Shown: one piece after another, positions 6,356 to 12,992 of the stretch
Layout of the letters: every line of letters starts with the position of its first letter
How positions within the stretch are numbered: position 1 is the stretch's first letter
Origin: SHLJ01 sp041618535
GTDB taxonomy: Bacteria; Bacteroidota; Bacteroidia; Flavobacteriales; Flavobacteriaceae
Direction of reading: 5' to 3'
Length of the DNA: 12,992 nt
Assembly (NCBI GenBank): GCA_041618535.1
Contig: JBFKFP010000074.1
Span: forward strand, 1 to 12,992
Position numbers and translations under genes: made by a program
Notes under the pieces: model-generated
What the model was told of the DNA's origin: nothing
Database searches by the model: none
Seen by the model: only the letters and a program-made list of their open reading frames with translations

Positions 6356-8470
6356 ATGCTTAGTAAGCCAATCACATACCTTGCCCTTTCGTTCATATTG
6401 CTGGTTGGCTGCAAAGGTCAAAAAAGCGAACCCATGACATTCGAACACACCAACGATCTGATAAACGAGACCAGCCCTTACCTCCTTCAACATGCTCACA
6501 ACCCAGTAAACTGGAAACCCTGGAACGACAAAACGCTTGAAGAGGCCCGACAGTCAAAAAAATTAATCCTTATTAGCATCGGTTACGCCTCATGTCACTG
6601 GTGTCATGTAATGGAACGTGAAAGTTTTGAAGACCCTCTCGTGGCTGAGATCATGAATCAGAACTTCATTAATATAAAGGTTGATCGGGAAGAACGCCCG
6701 GATGTGGACCAGGTTTACATGAATGCTGTACAGCTCATGACCGGACGGGGAGGCTGGCCGTTAAACATAATCGCTTTACCAGACGGAAGGCCTGTTTGGG
6801 GAGGAACCTATTTCAAGAAAGAAAATTGGATGAGATCTCTGGAACAAATCCAAAAAGCCTATGTGGAAAACCCGGGACGGCTGGAAGATTATGCCTCCCA
6901 ACTCGAACAGGGTATAAAGGGAATTGATGTGGTGAGTCTCAATCCTGACGAACCGGAATTTGAATCCTCTATGCTCGAGGACCTGGTAGATGACTGGTCT
7001 GAAACCTTCGATTCCGTTTGGGGAGGGACGAATCGCGCCCCCAAATTCATGATGCCATCAAATCTTCAATTCTTTATGCGAATGGCTGAACAGAATCCGG
7101 ATCTTCTCCTGAAAGATCATGTGGACCTGACCCTTACAAAAATGGCCTTTGGCGGAGTTTATGATCAGGTTGGGGGTGGATTTTCTCGCTACTCGGTAGA
7201 TAAGAAATGGCATGTGCCCCATTTTGAAAAGATGCTTTACGATAACGGCCAGCTGGTTTCACTTTACAGCGATGCCTTTCTTGTCTTCGATAACTATCTG
7301 TTTGAGCAGGTTGTTCATGAGACACTGTCCTTTGTGAAACGTGAATTAACTGCTCCTAATGGTGCCTTTTATTCCTCCCTGGATGCAGACAGCAACAATG
7401 ATGAAGGCGAATTGGAGGAAGGAGCCTACTACGTCTGGAGCGAGGAAGAGCTTAAAATCATTCTGGATGACGATTTCGAAATGTTCTCTGAATATTTTAA
7501 CATCAATGACCTCGGCTATTGGGAGAATGGGAAATATGTGTTGATCCGTTCTGAAAACAACGCCCATTTCAGAAGGAAATATGATCTTAAGAAAAGTAAG
7601 CTGCGTTCAAAAGTTGAGGGCTGGAAAGCGAAATTGCTTGCTGAGCGCGAGAAGAGAGATCGCCCAAGGCTTGATGATAAAGTATTAACCTCATGGAACG
7701 CACTTATGCTTAAGGGATACGTTGATGCCTATCGGGTATTTGGCAATAATGATTATCTCGATTCAGCTATTAAGAATGCAGAATTCCTTTATTCCTCCCA
7801 ATTACGACCTGATGGAGGACTGAATCATAATTACAAGGATGGTATTAGCTCAATAAATGGTTACCTGGAGGATTACGCTACTACAATCCAGGCCTTTATT
7901 GCATTGTACGAGGTCACCTTCGATAAAAAATGGCTGACGGCCTCGAGGGACCTGGCCAACTATGCATTCGATCATTTCTTCGATGATACCAACAGCATGT
8001 TCTATTTTACCTCTGATGAAGACAGTGCATTGGTGACCAGGAATATAGAATACCGGGACAATGTAATTCCTGCCAGCAATTCCATTATGGCGAAGAATCT
8101 TTTTAAGCTCTCACATTATTTCGACAATGAAAGCTATCATAAGACCGCAACCAGTATGCTGAATAATGTTTTACCCGAATTGGAAGAATATCCTTCGGCC
8201 TTCTCTAACTGGCTTGAACTTATGCTTTCTTATACCAATCCATATTACGAGGTGGCAATCGTTGGAGAGCAAGCTCTTGAATTAACCTCGGAACTGACAA
8301 AAAATTATCTTCCTAACATCCTTCTGGTAGGGAGTACCAAAGCTGACGAATTACCACTTTTAAAGAATAGATTTGTAGAAGATGAAACCTATATATATGT
8401 ATGCGTTAACAAGGCGTGCAGGCTCCCTGTAAAAACAGTGAAAGAAGCTTTAAAACTCATATCAAAATGA
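6356..8470 (+). CDS. DUF255 / DsbH-type thioredoxin-domain lipoprotein
   Basis: The 704-residue protein starts MLSKPITYLALSFILLVGC, a lipoprotein signal with lipobox LVGC and Cys19 as the lipidated residue. About 30-190 is the DUF255 (Thioredox_DsbH, SSP411/YyaL-like) domain: SPYLLQHAHNPVNWKPW, the redox-type motif CHWC at Cys80-Cys83, then KVDREERPDVDQVYM and GGWPLNIIALPDGRPVWGGTY. The rest is the long alpha-helical barrel of the six-hairpin glycosidase kind seen in this family, with HVPHFEKMLYDNGQL, SLDADSNNDEGELEEGAYY and DDKVLTSWNALMLKGY. The C-terminus has a CVNKAC stretch common in the family. The biochemical role of the family is not settled. The signal implies attachment to a membrane facing the periplasm, where CHWC could act on disulfides (inference). 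ATG 6356 is preferred to TTG 6347, which lies in the -7 box. The length is usual for the family. Confidence 0.92.
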   Translation: MLSKPITYLALSFILLVGCKGQKSEPMTFEHTNDLINETSPYLLQHAHNPVNWKPWNDKTLEEARQSKKLILISIGYASCHWCHVMERESFEDPLVAEIMNQNFINIKVDREERPDVDQVYMNAVQLMTGRGGWPLNIIALPDGRPVWGGTYFKKENWMRSLEQIQKAYVENPGRLEDYASQLEQGIKGIDVVSLNPDEPEFESSMLEDLVDDWSETFDSVWGGTNRAPKFMMPSNLQFFMRMAEQNPDLLLKDHVDLTLTKMAFGGVYDQVGGGFSRYSVDKKWHVPHFEKMLYDNGQLVSLYSDAFLVFDNYLFEQVVHETLSFVKRELTAPNGAFYSSLDADSNNDEGELEEGAYYVWSEEELKIILDDDFEMFSEYFNINDLGYWENGKYVLIRSENNAHFRRKYDLKKSKLRSKVEGWKAKLLAEREKRDRPRLDDKVLTSWNALMLKGYVDAYRVFGNNDYLDSAIKNAEFLYSSQLRPDGGLNHNYKDGISSINGYLEDYATTIQAFIALYEVTFDKKWLTASRDLANYAFDHFFDDTNSMFYFTSDEDSALVTRNIEYRDNVIPASNSIMAKNLFKLSHYFDNESYHKTATSMLNNVLPELEEYPSAFSNWLELMLSYTNPYYEVAIVGEQALELTSELTKNYLPNILLVGSTKADELPLLKNRFVEDETYIYVCVNKACRLPVKTVKEALKLISK

Positions 8471-8498
8471 GGTTTACAGCTACTGTTTTTGCTCTCTT

Positions 8499-8522
8499 GG
8501 TCAGGTTGCCTCACCTTTTTTT
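8499..8522 (+). terminator. Probable rho-independent terminator after the lipoprotein gene
   Basis: GGT-C-AGG (8499-8505) pairs with CCT-C-ACC (8509-8515) around a TTG loop, with one central C-C mismatch, followed by seven T's (8516-8522). It lies 28 bases after the TGA stop. The short, mismatched stem makes it weaker than the one after the dodecin. Confidence 0.6.
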
Positions 8523-8565
8523 GAATCTTGATTTGTTTCAATTGACGAGGCCAAATGGTTTCAAA

Positions 8566-8609
8566 AACCTAGGGGCTGTTGCCAAGTAATTGGCCAAACT
8601 GCCCAGGTT
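8566..8609 (+). promoter_or_regulatory. Imperfect 17-bp hairpin with GUAA (GNRA) tetraloop, 60 bases before the MscS-family gene
   Basis: Pairs are AACCT 8566-8570 with AGGTT 8605-8609, GGGC 8573-8576 with GCCC 8601-8604, GTT 8578-8580 with AAC 8597-8599, and GCCAA 8581-8585 with TTGGC 8590-8594. The loop is GTAA. Interruptions are an AG bulge, one T-T mismatch and a CA bulge. As RNA the plus strand carries a GNRA tetraloop and the minus strand would not, which favours a plus-strand transcript. An alternative hairpin, GGTTT 8557-8561 with AAACC 8565-8569, would use the same 5' strand. It could be a leader element or a small RNA. No family is recognised. Confidence 0.45.
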
Positions 8610-8669
8610 CCCGCCCTGACCGTACCACTGACTCTTTTTTAGTTGAACTAAGAATTAAATATTAAAAAA

Positions 8670-9482
8670 ATGGATGTAAACACAATTCTCAATCATTTAG
8701 TTGAATTTATCTCAGATTACGGAATTCGTATTCTTGGTGCTATCGTAATATGGATAGTAGGTTCATGGATCATAAAAAAGATACTGAACTCGACAAAAAA
8801 ACTTATGACCCGTCAGGAATATGAGATCAGTCTGCAAAAGTTCCTGATTAACCTGATTTCATGGACGCTCAAGATCTTACTATTCCTGACTATATTATCC
8901 AAACTGGGTGTTGAAACAACTTCCTTCGCCGCTATTCTTGCGGCAGCAGGCCTGGCCATCGGGCTCGCACTGCAGGGATCACTCGCAAATTTTGCAGGAG
9001 GGGTGTTGATTATGATTTTCAAACCCTTTAAAGTTGGAGATCTTATTGAGGCGCAGGGTGAATTGGGTGTGGTCAAGGAAATCGAGATATTTACTACCAA
9101 GCTGATCAAGCCGGCAAACAAATTAGCTATTATACCAAATGGCGCCCTCTCCAATGGCAATATCATCAACTTCACAGCAGAGGGCAAACTAAGAGTGGAT
9201 CTGGTTTTTGGAGTGAGTTACGACTCCGATATCAAACAAACAAGGGAAGTCCTTATGAATGTCATTAACGAACATCCTAAGGTTCTGAAGGATCCGGCTC
9301 CCGTTGTAAAGGTCCTCGCCCTGGCCGATAGTTCGGTCAATTTCGCAGTACGCCCATGGGCAAATGCCGCCGATTACTGGGATGTTTACTTCGATTTAAC
9401 AGAGAATACCAAAATAGCCCTTGACGCCGCCGGTATCGAAATTCCATATCCTCACCAGGTGGAAATCAGGAGAGAAGCTTAA
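8670..9482 (+). CDS. MscS-family small mechanosensitive channel
   Basis: The 270-residue protein has the compact MscS core. Two hydrophobic helices (about 17-38 and 58-78) precede the pore helix TM3 (about 84-118), whose Gly/Ala-rich packing run AAILAAAGLAIGLALQG leads to SLANFAGGVLIMIFKPFKVGD, the family signature. The beta domain (VVKEIEIFTTKL, IIPNGALSNGNIINF) and C-terminal alpha/beta vestibule domain follow, ending PYPHQVEI as in many MscS proteins. These channels form heptamers in the inner membrane and open under membrane tension to release osmolytes during hypo-osmotic shock. The ATG at 8670 follows a run of A's rather than a Shine-Dalgarno sequence. No TAnnTTTG box was found in the 199-base gap upstream. 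The stop overlaps the stop of convergent tsaB by four bases. Confidence 0.94.
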   Translation: MDVNTILNHLVEFISDYGIRILGAIVIWIVGSWIIKKILNSTKKLMTRQEYEISLQKFLINLISWTLKILLFLTILSKLGVETTSFAAILAAAGLAIGLALQGSLANFAGGVLIMIFKPFKVGDLIEAQGELGVVKEIEIFTTKLIKPANKLAIIPNGALSNGNIINFTAEGKLRVDLVFGVSYDSDIKQTREVLMNVINEHPKVLKDPAPVVKVLALADSSVNFAVRPWANAADYWDVYFDLTENTKIALDAAGIEIPYPHQVEIRREA

Positions 9483-10144
9483 GATTTTGATTTAAGCACG
9501 ATAAAATCTTTAAGGTAATACGGTTCGAAGTAAGCAACATCTTCGAACCGTTTTTCATTGAAACGATCCCATGAAAGCCGGCTCATTTCATTCGCCGAGG
9601 GAAGTTTCTCCTTTATAAAACGTGCATTTGGATGCCTGATGATTTTTGAAGCTTTCTCTACTCCATTCCCGATAAAGTGGACAACACCTGAATCGAGATA
9701 ATTTTTAAACGAATCGGAATCAAGAATTTCCGCTCTAGTTTCACGCAATGGTATGTGTTTCGGACTAAAAACAGCAGAATAAACCTCCATTCTCCTGGCG
9801 TCTATCATAGGGATGATTACACCTTCATCTGACCCGACCTGGGTTGCAAGGGATTCAAGGGTAGGAATCGCGATCAGCGGAATGTTGAGCGCATAGCATA
9901 ACCCTTTGGCAGCAGATACACCAATCCTGAGCCCGGTGTAAGAACCGGGGCCTTTACTCACAGCTACGGCTTCAAGCTGTGATAATTCTATGTTGGCCTG
10001 TTGAATAACATCATCGATAAAGACATGAAGTCTCTCGGCATGGGAATATTTGGAGCCATAGTCCTCCTTTAAAACCAAAGTCTCCCCTTGAAAAGAAAGG
10101 GAGACCGAACAATTTGTTGTTGCTGTTTCTAACTGCAATATCAT
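9479..10144 (-). CDS. tsaB: tRNA threonylcarbamoyladenosine biosynthesis protein TsaB
   Basis: The 221 residues are the usual TsaB length. The N-terminal ASKHA-fold strand reads ILQLETATTNCSVSLS. KYSHAERLH (32-40) and the family signature SKGPGSYTGLRIGVSAAKG (63-81) follow, then GLCYALNIPLIAIPTLESL. TsaB is the partner of TsaD (with TsaE) in the last step of t6A formation at position 37 of ANN-decoding tRNAs. It has lost the catalytic centre of its paralogue and acts as the dimerisation platform. The ATG lies five bases after the TolC-family stop, with AGAAG just upstream, so it is probably translated from the efflux operon mRNA, possibly by coupling. The C-terminal region YFEPYYLKDF is typical of Bacteroidota TsaB and contains the opposing gene's terminator. 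No separate promoter was seen. Confidence 0.95.
   Translation of the reverse strand: MILQLETATTNCSVSLSFQGETLVLKEDYGSKYSHAERLHVFIDDVIQQANIELSQLEAVAVSKGPGSYTGLRIGVSAAKGLCYALNIPLIAIPTLESLATQVGSDEGVIIPMIDARRMEVYSAVFSPKHIPLRETRAEILDSDSFKNYLDSGVVHFIGNGVEKASKIIRHPNARFIKEKLPSANEMSRLSWDRFNEKRFEDVAYFEPYYLKDFIVLKSKS
9520..9555 (+). terminator. Terminator of the MscS-family gene, inside the tsaB coding sequence
   Basis: ACGGTTCGAAG (9520-9530) and CTTCGAACCGT (9541-9551) form a perfect 11-bp stem with a 10-base loop, and T's run from 9551 to 9555 on the plus strand. It lies 37 bases after the channel stop. On the minus strand the same bases encode RFEDVAYFEP of TsaB. An A/T-rich inverted repeat (AAGATTTT 9481-9488, AAAATCTT 9503-9510) stands between it and the stop. 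Confidence 0.75.
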
Positions 10145-10149
10145 TCTTC

Positions 10150-11469
10150 TCAGTCTAAACGAATTGGTTTCCCAAGATAAAAATCGAGAACTTTAGTCTT
10201 AAAGATAAAATCATATTTTGCATTTACCAGGGAAGATTGGGCATTTACAAGTCTGAATCGCGCCTGTTCAAAATCGAAGGCATTCATGGCTCCTATATTA
10301 TAACGCTCCTGGGAATTCTCGAAAGCCAGTTCCTGGGAGGCCAGTGATTTTTTAGCTGCCTCAAAGGTTTTGAAGGCTGCCTGAGCATCTGTAAAGGCCT
10401 GCTGAACATTGGATTCCAGGTCAAGCCTGGCTTGCTCTAAGTTTAACTTGCTGACTTCCTCTCCTATCCTCGACTTGGCAACGTTGGTTTTATTTGTAAA
10501 TCGGTTGAAAATAGGTACGCTTATATTAAGGTTAAACTGATGTGATTTCTGATCGTTCAACTGGTCAAAAAAACCTGCTTCGGTATTGGTCAGGTTCGTG
10601 AAAAATGCATTAGATCCAAATCCATAGCCAAATGTCACACGGGGTAAATAACCACCTTTTGAAAGCTCGGTATTCAGTTTTGAATTCTCAATATTCAATT
10701 CAGCCACTTTTATTTCATAGCGGTTCTGATATGCATATTCAACAATGGGCTTCACATCGTTATACATAAGCTCTGAAGAGGGTTGGTCTATTTCTATTAT
10801 CTCAACATCAAAGCCATCGAACGGAACCTGAAGTAACTGCGAGAGACTGAGCAATGACAACGTATAATTATTCTCGGCAACGGTTAGATTCTGCTCATCA
10901 CTTGCCAATGTTGCTTCCGCATCGTAAATATTAGCAACAGGCTGTACCCCGGCATTAACCAGTCCGCGTACCTGCTCAAGGTTCTTTTTGGAGAACTCAT
11001 ATTGAGCCTGTGCAATTTCGAGGTTTTCTTTATTAAACAATACATTCAGGTAGGCATTAGCCACGAACAGGGAAATATCATCCCTGATTCGGTTTAGCTC
11101 CATCTGGCTGGTTTCAAGGTTTAACTGGGCCTGCTTATACAGGTTTGTATTCTGGAAACCGTTGAAAACCGTTTGGTTAACATTAAGGCTTATACTTGTC
11201 GTATTAGCAGTTCGGTCAACAAACTGACCCTGAAAAAGCTCAACATTACCCAGTGATAATCCCTGGTTTAAATTACCATTAAGCGATGGATAGAAATTAC
11301 CCTTAGCCGCCATAACATCCTGTTCATTAGACAAGATGGTGTTCTGTCCTTGCAGTACTGTAATATTGTTTTCAAGCGCATGATAAACGCATTCCTGCAG
11401 GGTCCACTTCTTTTGCCCGAATGACAGGGCAGACCATATGGTGAATGCGATAATTAAAAATCGTTTCAT
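10150..11469 (-). CDS. TolC-family outer membrane efflux protein
   Basis: The 439-residue protein begins MKRFLIIAFTIWSALSFG, a Sec signal peptide with likely cleavage before Gln19, followed by the family's opening KKWTLQECVYHALENN. Two homologous halves follow, rich in long helices (SLFVANAYLNVLFNKENLEIAQ in the first, RLDLESNVQQAFTDAQAAFKTF in the second). Between them are strands with SVPIFNRFTNKT, the usual turn. Length and internal duplication fit the OEP family, which trimerises into an outer-membrane barrel with a periplasmic helical tunnel. It is 23 bases downstream of the adaptor gene and would be the exit duct for that pump. The substrate cannot be read from sequence. Confidence 0.93.
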   Translation of the reverse strand: MKRFLIIAFTIWSALSFGQKKWTLQECVYHALENNITVLQGQNTILSNEQDVMAAKGNFYPSLNGNLNQGLSLGNVELFQGQFVDRTANTTSISLNVNQTVFNGFQNTNLYKQAQLNLETSQMELNRIRDDISLFVANAYLNVLFNKENLEIAQAQYEFSKKNLEQVRGLVNAGVQPVANIYDAEATLASDEQNLTVAENNYTLSLLSLSQLLQVPFDGFDVEIIEIDQPSSELMYNDVKPIVEYAYQNRYEIKVAELNIENSKLNTELSKGGYLPRVTFGYGFGSNAFFTNLTNTEAGFFDQLNDQKSHQFNLNISVPIFNRFTNKTNVAKSRIGEEVSKLNLEQARLDLESNVQQAFTDAQAAFKTFEAAKKSLASQELAFENSQERYNIGAMNAFDFEQARFRLVNAQSSLVNAKYDFIFKTKVLDFYLGKPIRLD

Positions 11470-11492
11470 TACTCCGTTTGCTTAATAATCGG

Positions 11493-12608
11493 TTAGTTAT
11501 TATCGTCGTTATTCTCTTCCGAGGCCTTATTCCAGACCTTGATCTTATCGCCTTCTTTTACACCATCTTTCACTTCTACGTTTATACCATCCGAAATGCC
11601 CAGTTCAACATCCTTTCTTTCGAAGGAATTATCTTTGTTCAGAACTTCAACATAAGGCTGCTCGGTAAGCCGGTCGAATTGAACCAGGGCTTCACGAATT
11701 ACGAGTGTGCTGTCTTTGCTTTCAATCTCGATCTCGGCATTTGCGCTATAACCTGCACGTATATTGGTTGAATGCTCTACAGAAACGTCAGCTTTAATGG
11801 TAAACTGCACAGCACCGCTTTCCTCCACACCTTTCGGTGCCACAAAGGTCAGTTTGGCCGGAAATTCTTTTTCCCTCAGGGCTCCGAGTACAACTTTGAT
11901 CTCTTTTCCTTCATCGAGTTTTCCAACTTCAGATTCATCAACCTTTCCTTCAAAGATCATCTTATTCATATCTGCTATGGTTGCTATTGTTGTACCTGCA
12001 TTGAAGTTATTAGACTGAATGACCTGGTCTCCCTCACGAACTGGAATTTCCAAAATGGTACCGGCTATCTGAGCTACGATATTAGTGTTGGCTCCAGTTC
12101 CGCCAGAGATTGATCCTCTCCTGATAATCTGGTAGTCATTTTGAGCCTGGGTCAGACTTTCTGTGGCCTGGTTAAGGGCCAATTCATTGTTTTCAAAGTC
12201 CTGTTTCGAGATCACTCCTTTTTCGAATAGCACCTTATTCCTGTCGTAGATGGTCTTGGCATTATCGAAAGACAATCTGGCTGTATTAATTCGGCTTGCG
12301 GCTGATGCCAGGCTTTGCTCGTTAGGTACAACCCTTATCTTCGCGATCAGGTCTCCCTTGGCTACCACATCTCCTTCTTCAACCAGGATATCATCAACAA
12401 TCCCTGAAATTTGAGGCTTGAGCTCGATCTCTTCCTCGGGGTTCAATTTTCCAGTTGCCACGATTTTAGTATCGATATTGGTAAAGAATGGTTCTTCAAC
12501 CTTATAATCGACTATTTCTTCAGAATTGGCATCCTTGAAATACTTTAACACAACAACCAATAGTATTAAAATTACAATTCCAATAATGATCTTAACTGTT
12601 TTGTTCAT
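11493..12608 (-). CDS. HlyD/MacA-like periplasmic adaptor of a tripartite efflux pump
   Basis: The 371-residue protein has an N-terminal membrane anchor (about 6-23, KIIIGIVILILLVVVLKYF). The first half of the lipoyl domain (about 62-92) includes ISGIVDDILVEEGDVVAKGD, and an alpha-hairpin (about 97-162) follows with FEKGVISKQDFEN. A short Gly/Ser-rich link (RRGSISGGTGANTN) leads into the second lipoyl half GTILEIPVREGDQV (183-196), then the beta-barrel and membrane-proximal domains. The tail is acidic and Asn-rich (EENNDDNN). Adaptors of this kind join an inner-membrane MacB-type transporter to TolC. The gene lies between those two parts, 27 bases after the permease stop and 23 bases before the TolC-family start, so one operon is likely. 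I avoid the name macA because the substrate is unknown. Confidence 0.92.
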   Translation of the reverse strand: MNKTVKIIIGIVILILLVVVLKYFKDANSEEIVDYKVEEPFFTNIDTKIVATGKLNPEEEIELKPQISGIVDDILVEEGDVVAKGDLIAKIRVVPNEQSLASAASRINTARLSFDNAKTIYDRNKVLFEKGVISKQDFENNELALNQATESLTQAQNDYQIIRRGSISGGTGANTNIVAQIAGTILEIPVREGDQVIQSNNFNAGTTIATIADMNKMIFEGKVDESEVGKLDEGKEIKVVLGALREKEFPAKLTFVAPKGVEESGAVQFTIKADVSVEHSTNIRAGYSANAEIEIESKDSTLVIREALVQFDRLTEQPYVEVLNKDNSFERKDVELGISDGINVEVKDGVKEGDKIKVWNKASEENNDDNN

Positions 12609-12635
12609 TTTATGTTTGATTAGTTTCTATACAGA

Positions 12636-12992
12636 TTATTCGTCTCTTAGGGCATCAATTGGTTTTACGCTTGTTGCTTTAAAAGCAGGGATTAGCCCGA
12701 TCAGTGACCCGAGCACCACAAGGATTATAAGTGCGAGGAATACCACTGCTATAGACACGGAAGCGTTCACGATCTGAGCATCATCTCCCTGGCCATAAGC
12801 ACTGTCTAGACCGATTAGTATCCAGCCTCCTGTAATGATCCCGAACAAGCCCGCAATGAGTGTCAGAAATACAGCCTCAACCACAATTTGCCGCTTTATT
12901 TCAAAAGGCGTCGCTCCGAGGGCTCTCCGAACACCGATCTCTTTCGTGCGTTCCTTAACGGTAATCAGAAGGATAGCTCCAATTGCGAATAC
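12636..12992 (-). CDS. MacB-like ABC transporter permease, C-terminal end (5' part off window)
   Basis: The frame is open to the right edge and gives the last 118 residues before the stop. It contains VKERTKEIGVRRALGATPFE, the FtsX-domain signature between transmembrane helices of MacB-type permeases. A helix follows (VFLTLIAGLFGIITGGWILIGL), then a short hydrophilic loop (DSAYGQGDD), the last helix (SIAVVFLALIILVVLGSLIGL) and the C-terminal box IPAFKATSVKPIDALRDE. A methionine at 12884 is internal and not the start, since the homology continues upstream of it. The window cannot show whether the ATPase is fused in front, as in MacB, or encoded separately. The permease would drive the pump formed with the adaptor and outer membrane protein downstream. 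Confidence 0.92.
   Translation of the reverse strand, partial: VFAIGAILLITVKERTKEIGVRRALGATPFEIKRQIVVEAVFLTLIAGLFGIITGGWILIGLDSAYGQGDDAQIVNASVSIAVVFLALIILVVLGSLIGLIPAFKATSVKPIDALRDE

Noticed and set aside
7134..7567. Minus-strand open frames within the lipoprotein gene
   Set aside because: They are shadows of a well-supported 704-residue protein and show no recognisable domain or start signal.
8471..8669. A small protein gene or exact TAnnTTTG promoter in the gap before the channel gene
   Set aside because: I found no convincing start-to-stop frame and no exact -7 match. Only the terminator, the hairpin and a T-run are supported.
11478..12113. Plus-strand open frames opposite the adaptor gene
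   Set aside because: The adaptor has complete domain structure on the other strand, and these frames have no family resemblance.
12636..12884. A separate 82-residue membrane protein starting at 12884
   Set aside because: The methionine is internal. The frame continues upstream to the window edge with the MacB/FtsX signature VKERTKEIGVRRALGATP.

Overview
The window looks like an ordinary piece of chromosome from a member of the Bacteroidota, most likely the family Flavobacteriaceae. Four things support this: a giant type IX secretion (T9SS) type B cargo protein with a choice-of-anchor L head, an Nfu protein with a duplicated N-terminal domain, promoter -7 boxes of the form TAnnTTTG, and start codons without strong Shine-Dalgarno sequences. 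I see no phage, transposon, CRISPR array, tRNA or rRNA.

Layout. Positions 1-5039 (minus) hold most of one very long surface-protein gene. It starts at a GTG at 5039 and runs off the left edge inside its C-terminal sorting domain. Between an anchor-L/Ig-like head and an Ig-like/sorting-domain tail it carries twelve tandem units of about 90-105 residues. A short divergent promoter region (5040-5116) separates it from three plus-strand genes: an Nfu-type iron-sulfur carrier (5117-6016), a dodecin (6070-6270) and a lipoprotein with a DUF255/DsbH-type thioredoxin domain (6356-8470). Rho-independent terminators follow the dodecin and the lipoprotein gene. A 199-base gap containing a GNRA-capped hairpin precedes an MscS-family channel gene (8670-9482, plus).

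The right part is a minus-strand operon read from the right edge: the C-terminal end of a MacB-like ABC permease (from 12992 to 12636), a HlyD/MacA-like adaptor (12608-11493), a TolC-type outer membrane protein (11469-10150) and tsaB (10144-9479). The first three would form a tripartite efflux pump across both membranes. TsaB is a housekeeping tRNA-modification protein riding at the operon end. tsaB and the channel gene converge and share a TTAA stop overlap, and the channel's terminator lies inside the tsaB coding sequence.

I do not see a clearly new biological system. The points most worth checking are the hairpin upstream of the channel gene, the terminator inside tsaB, the strong base-composition change within the repeat protein, and the dodecin that lacks the usual flavin-binding residues.
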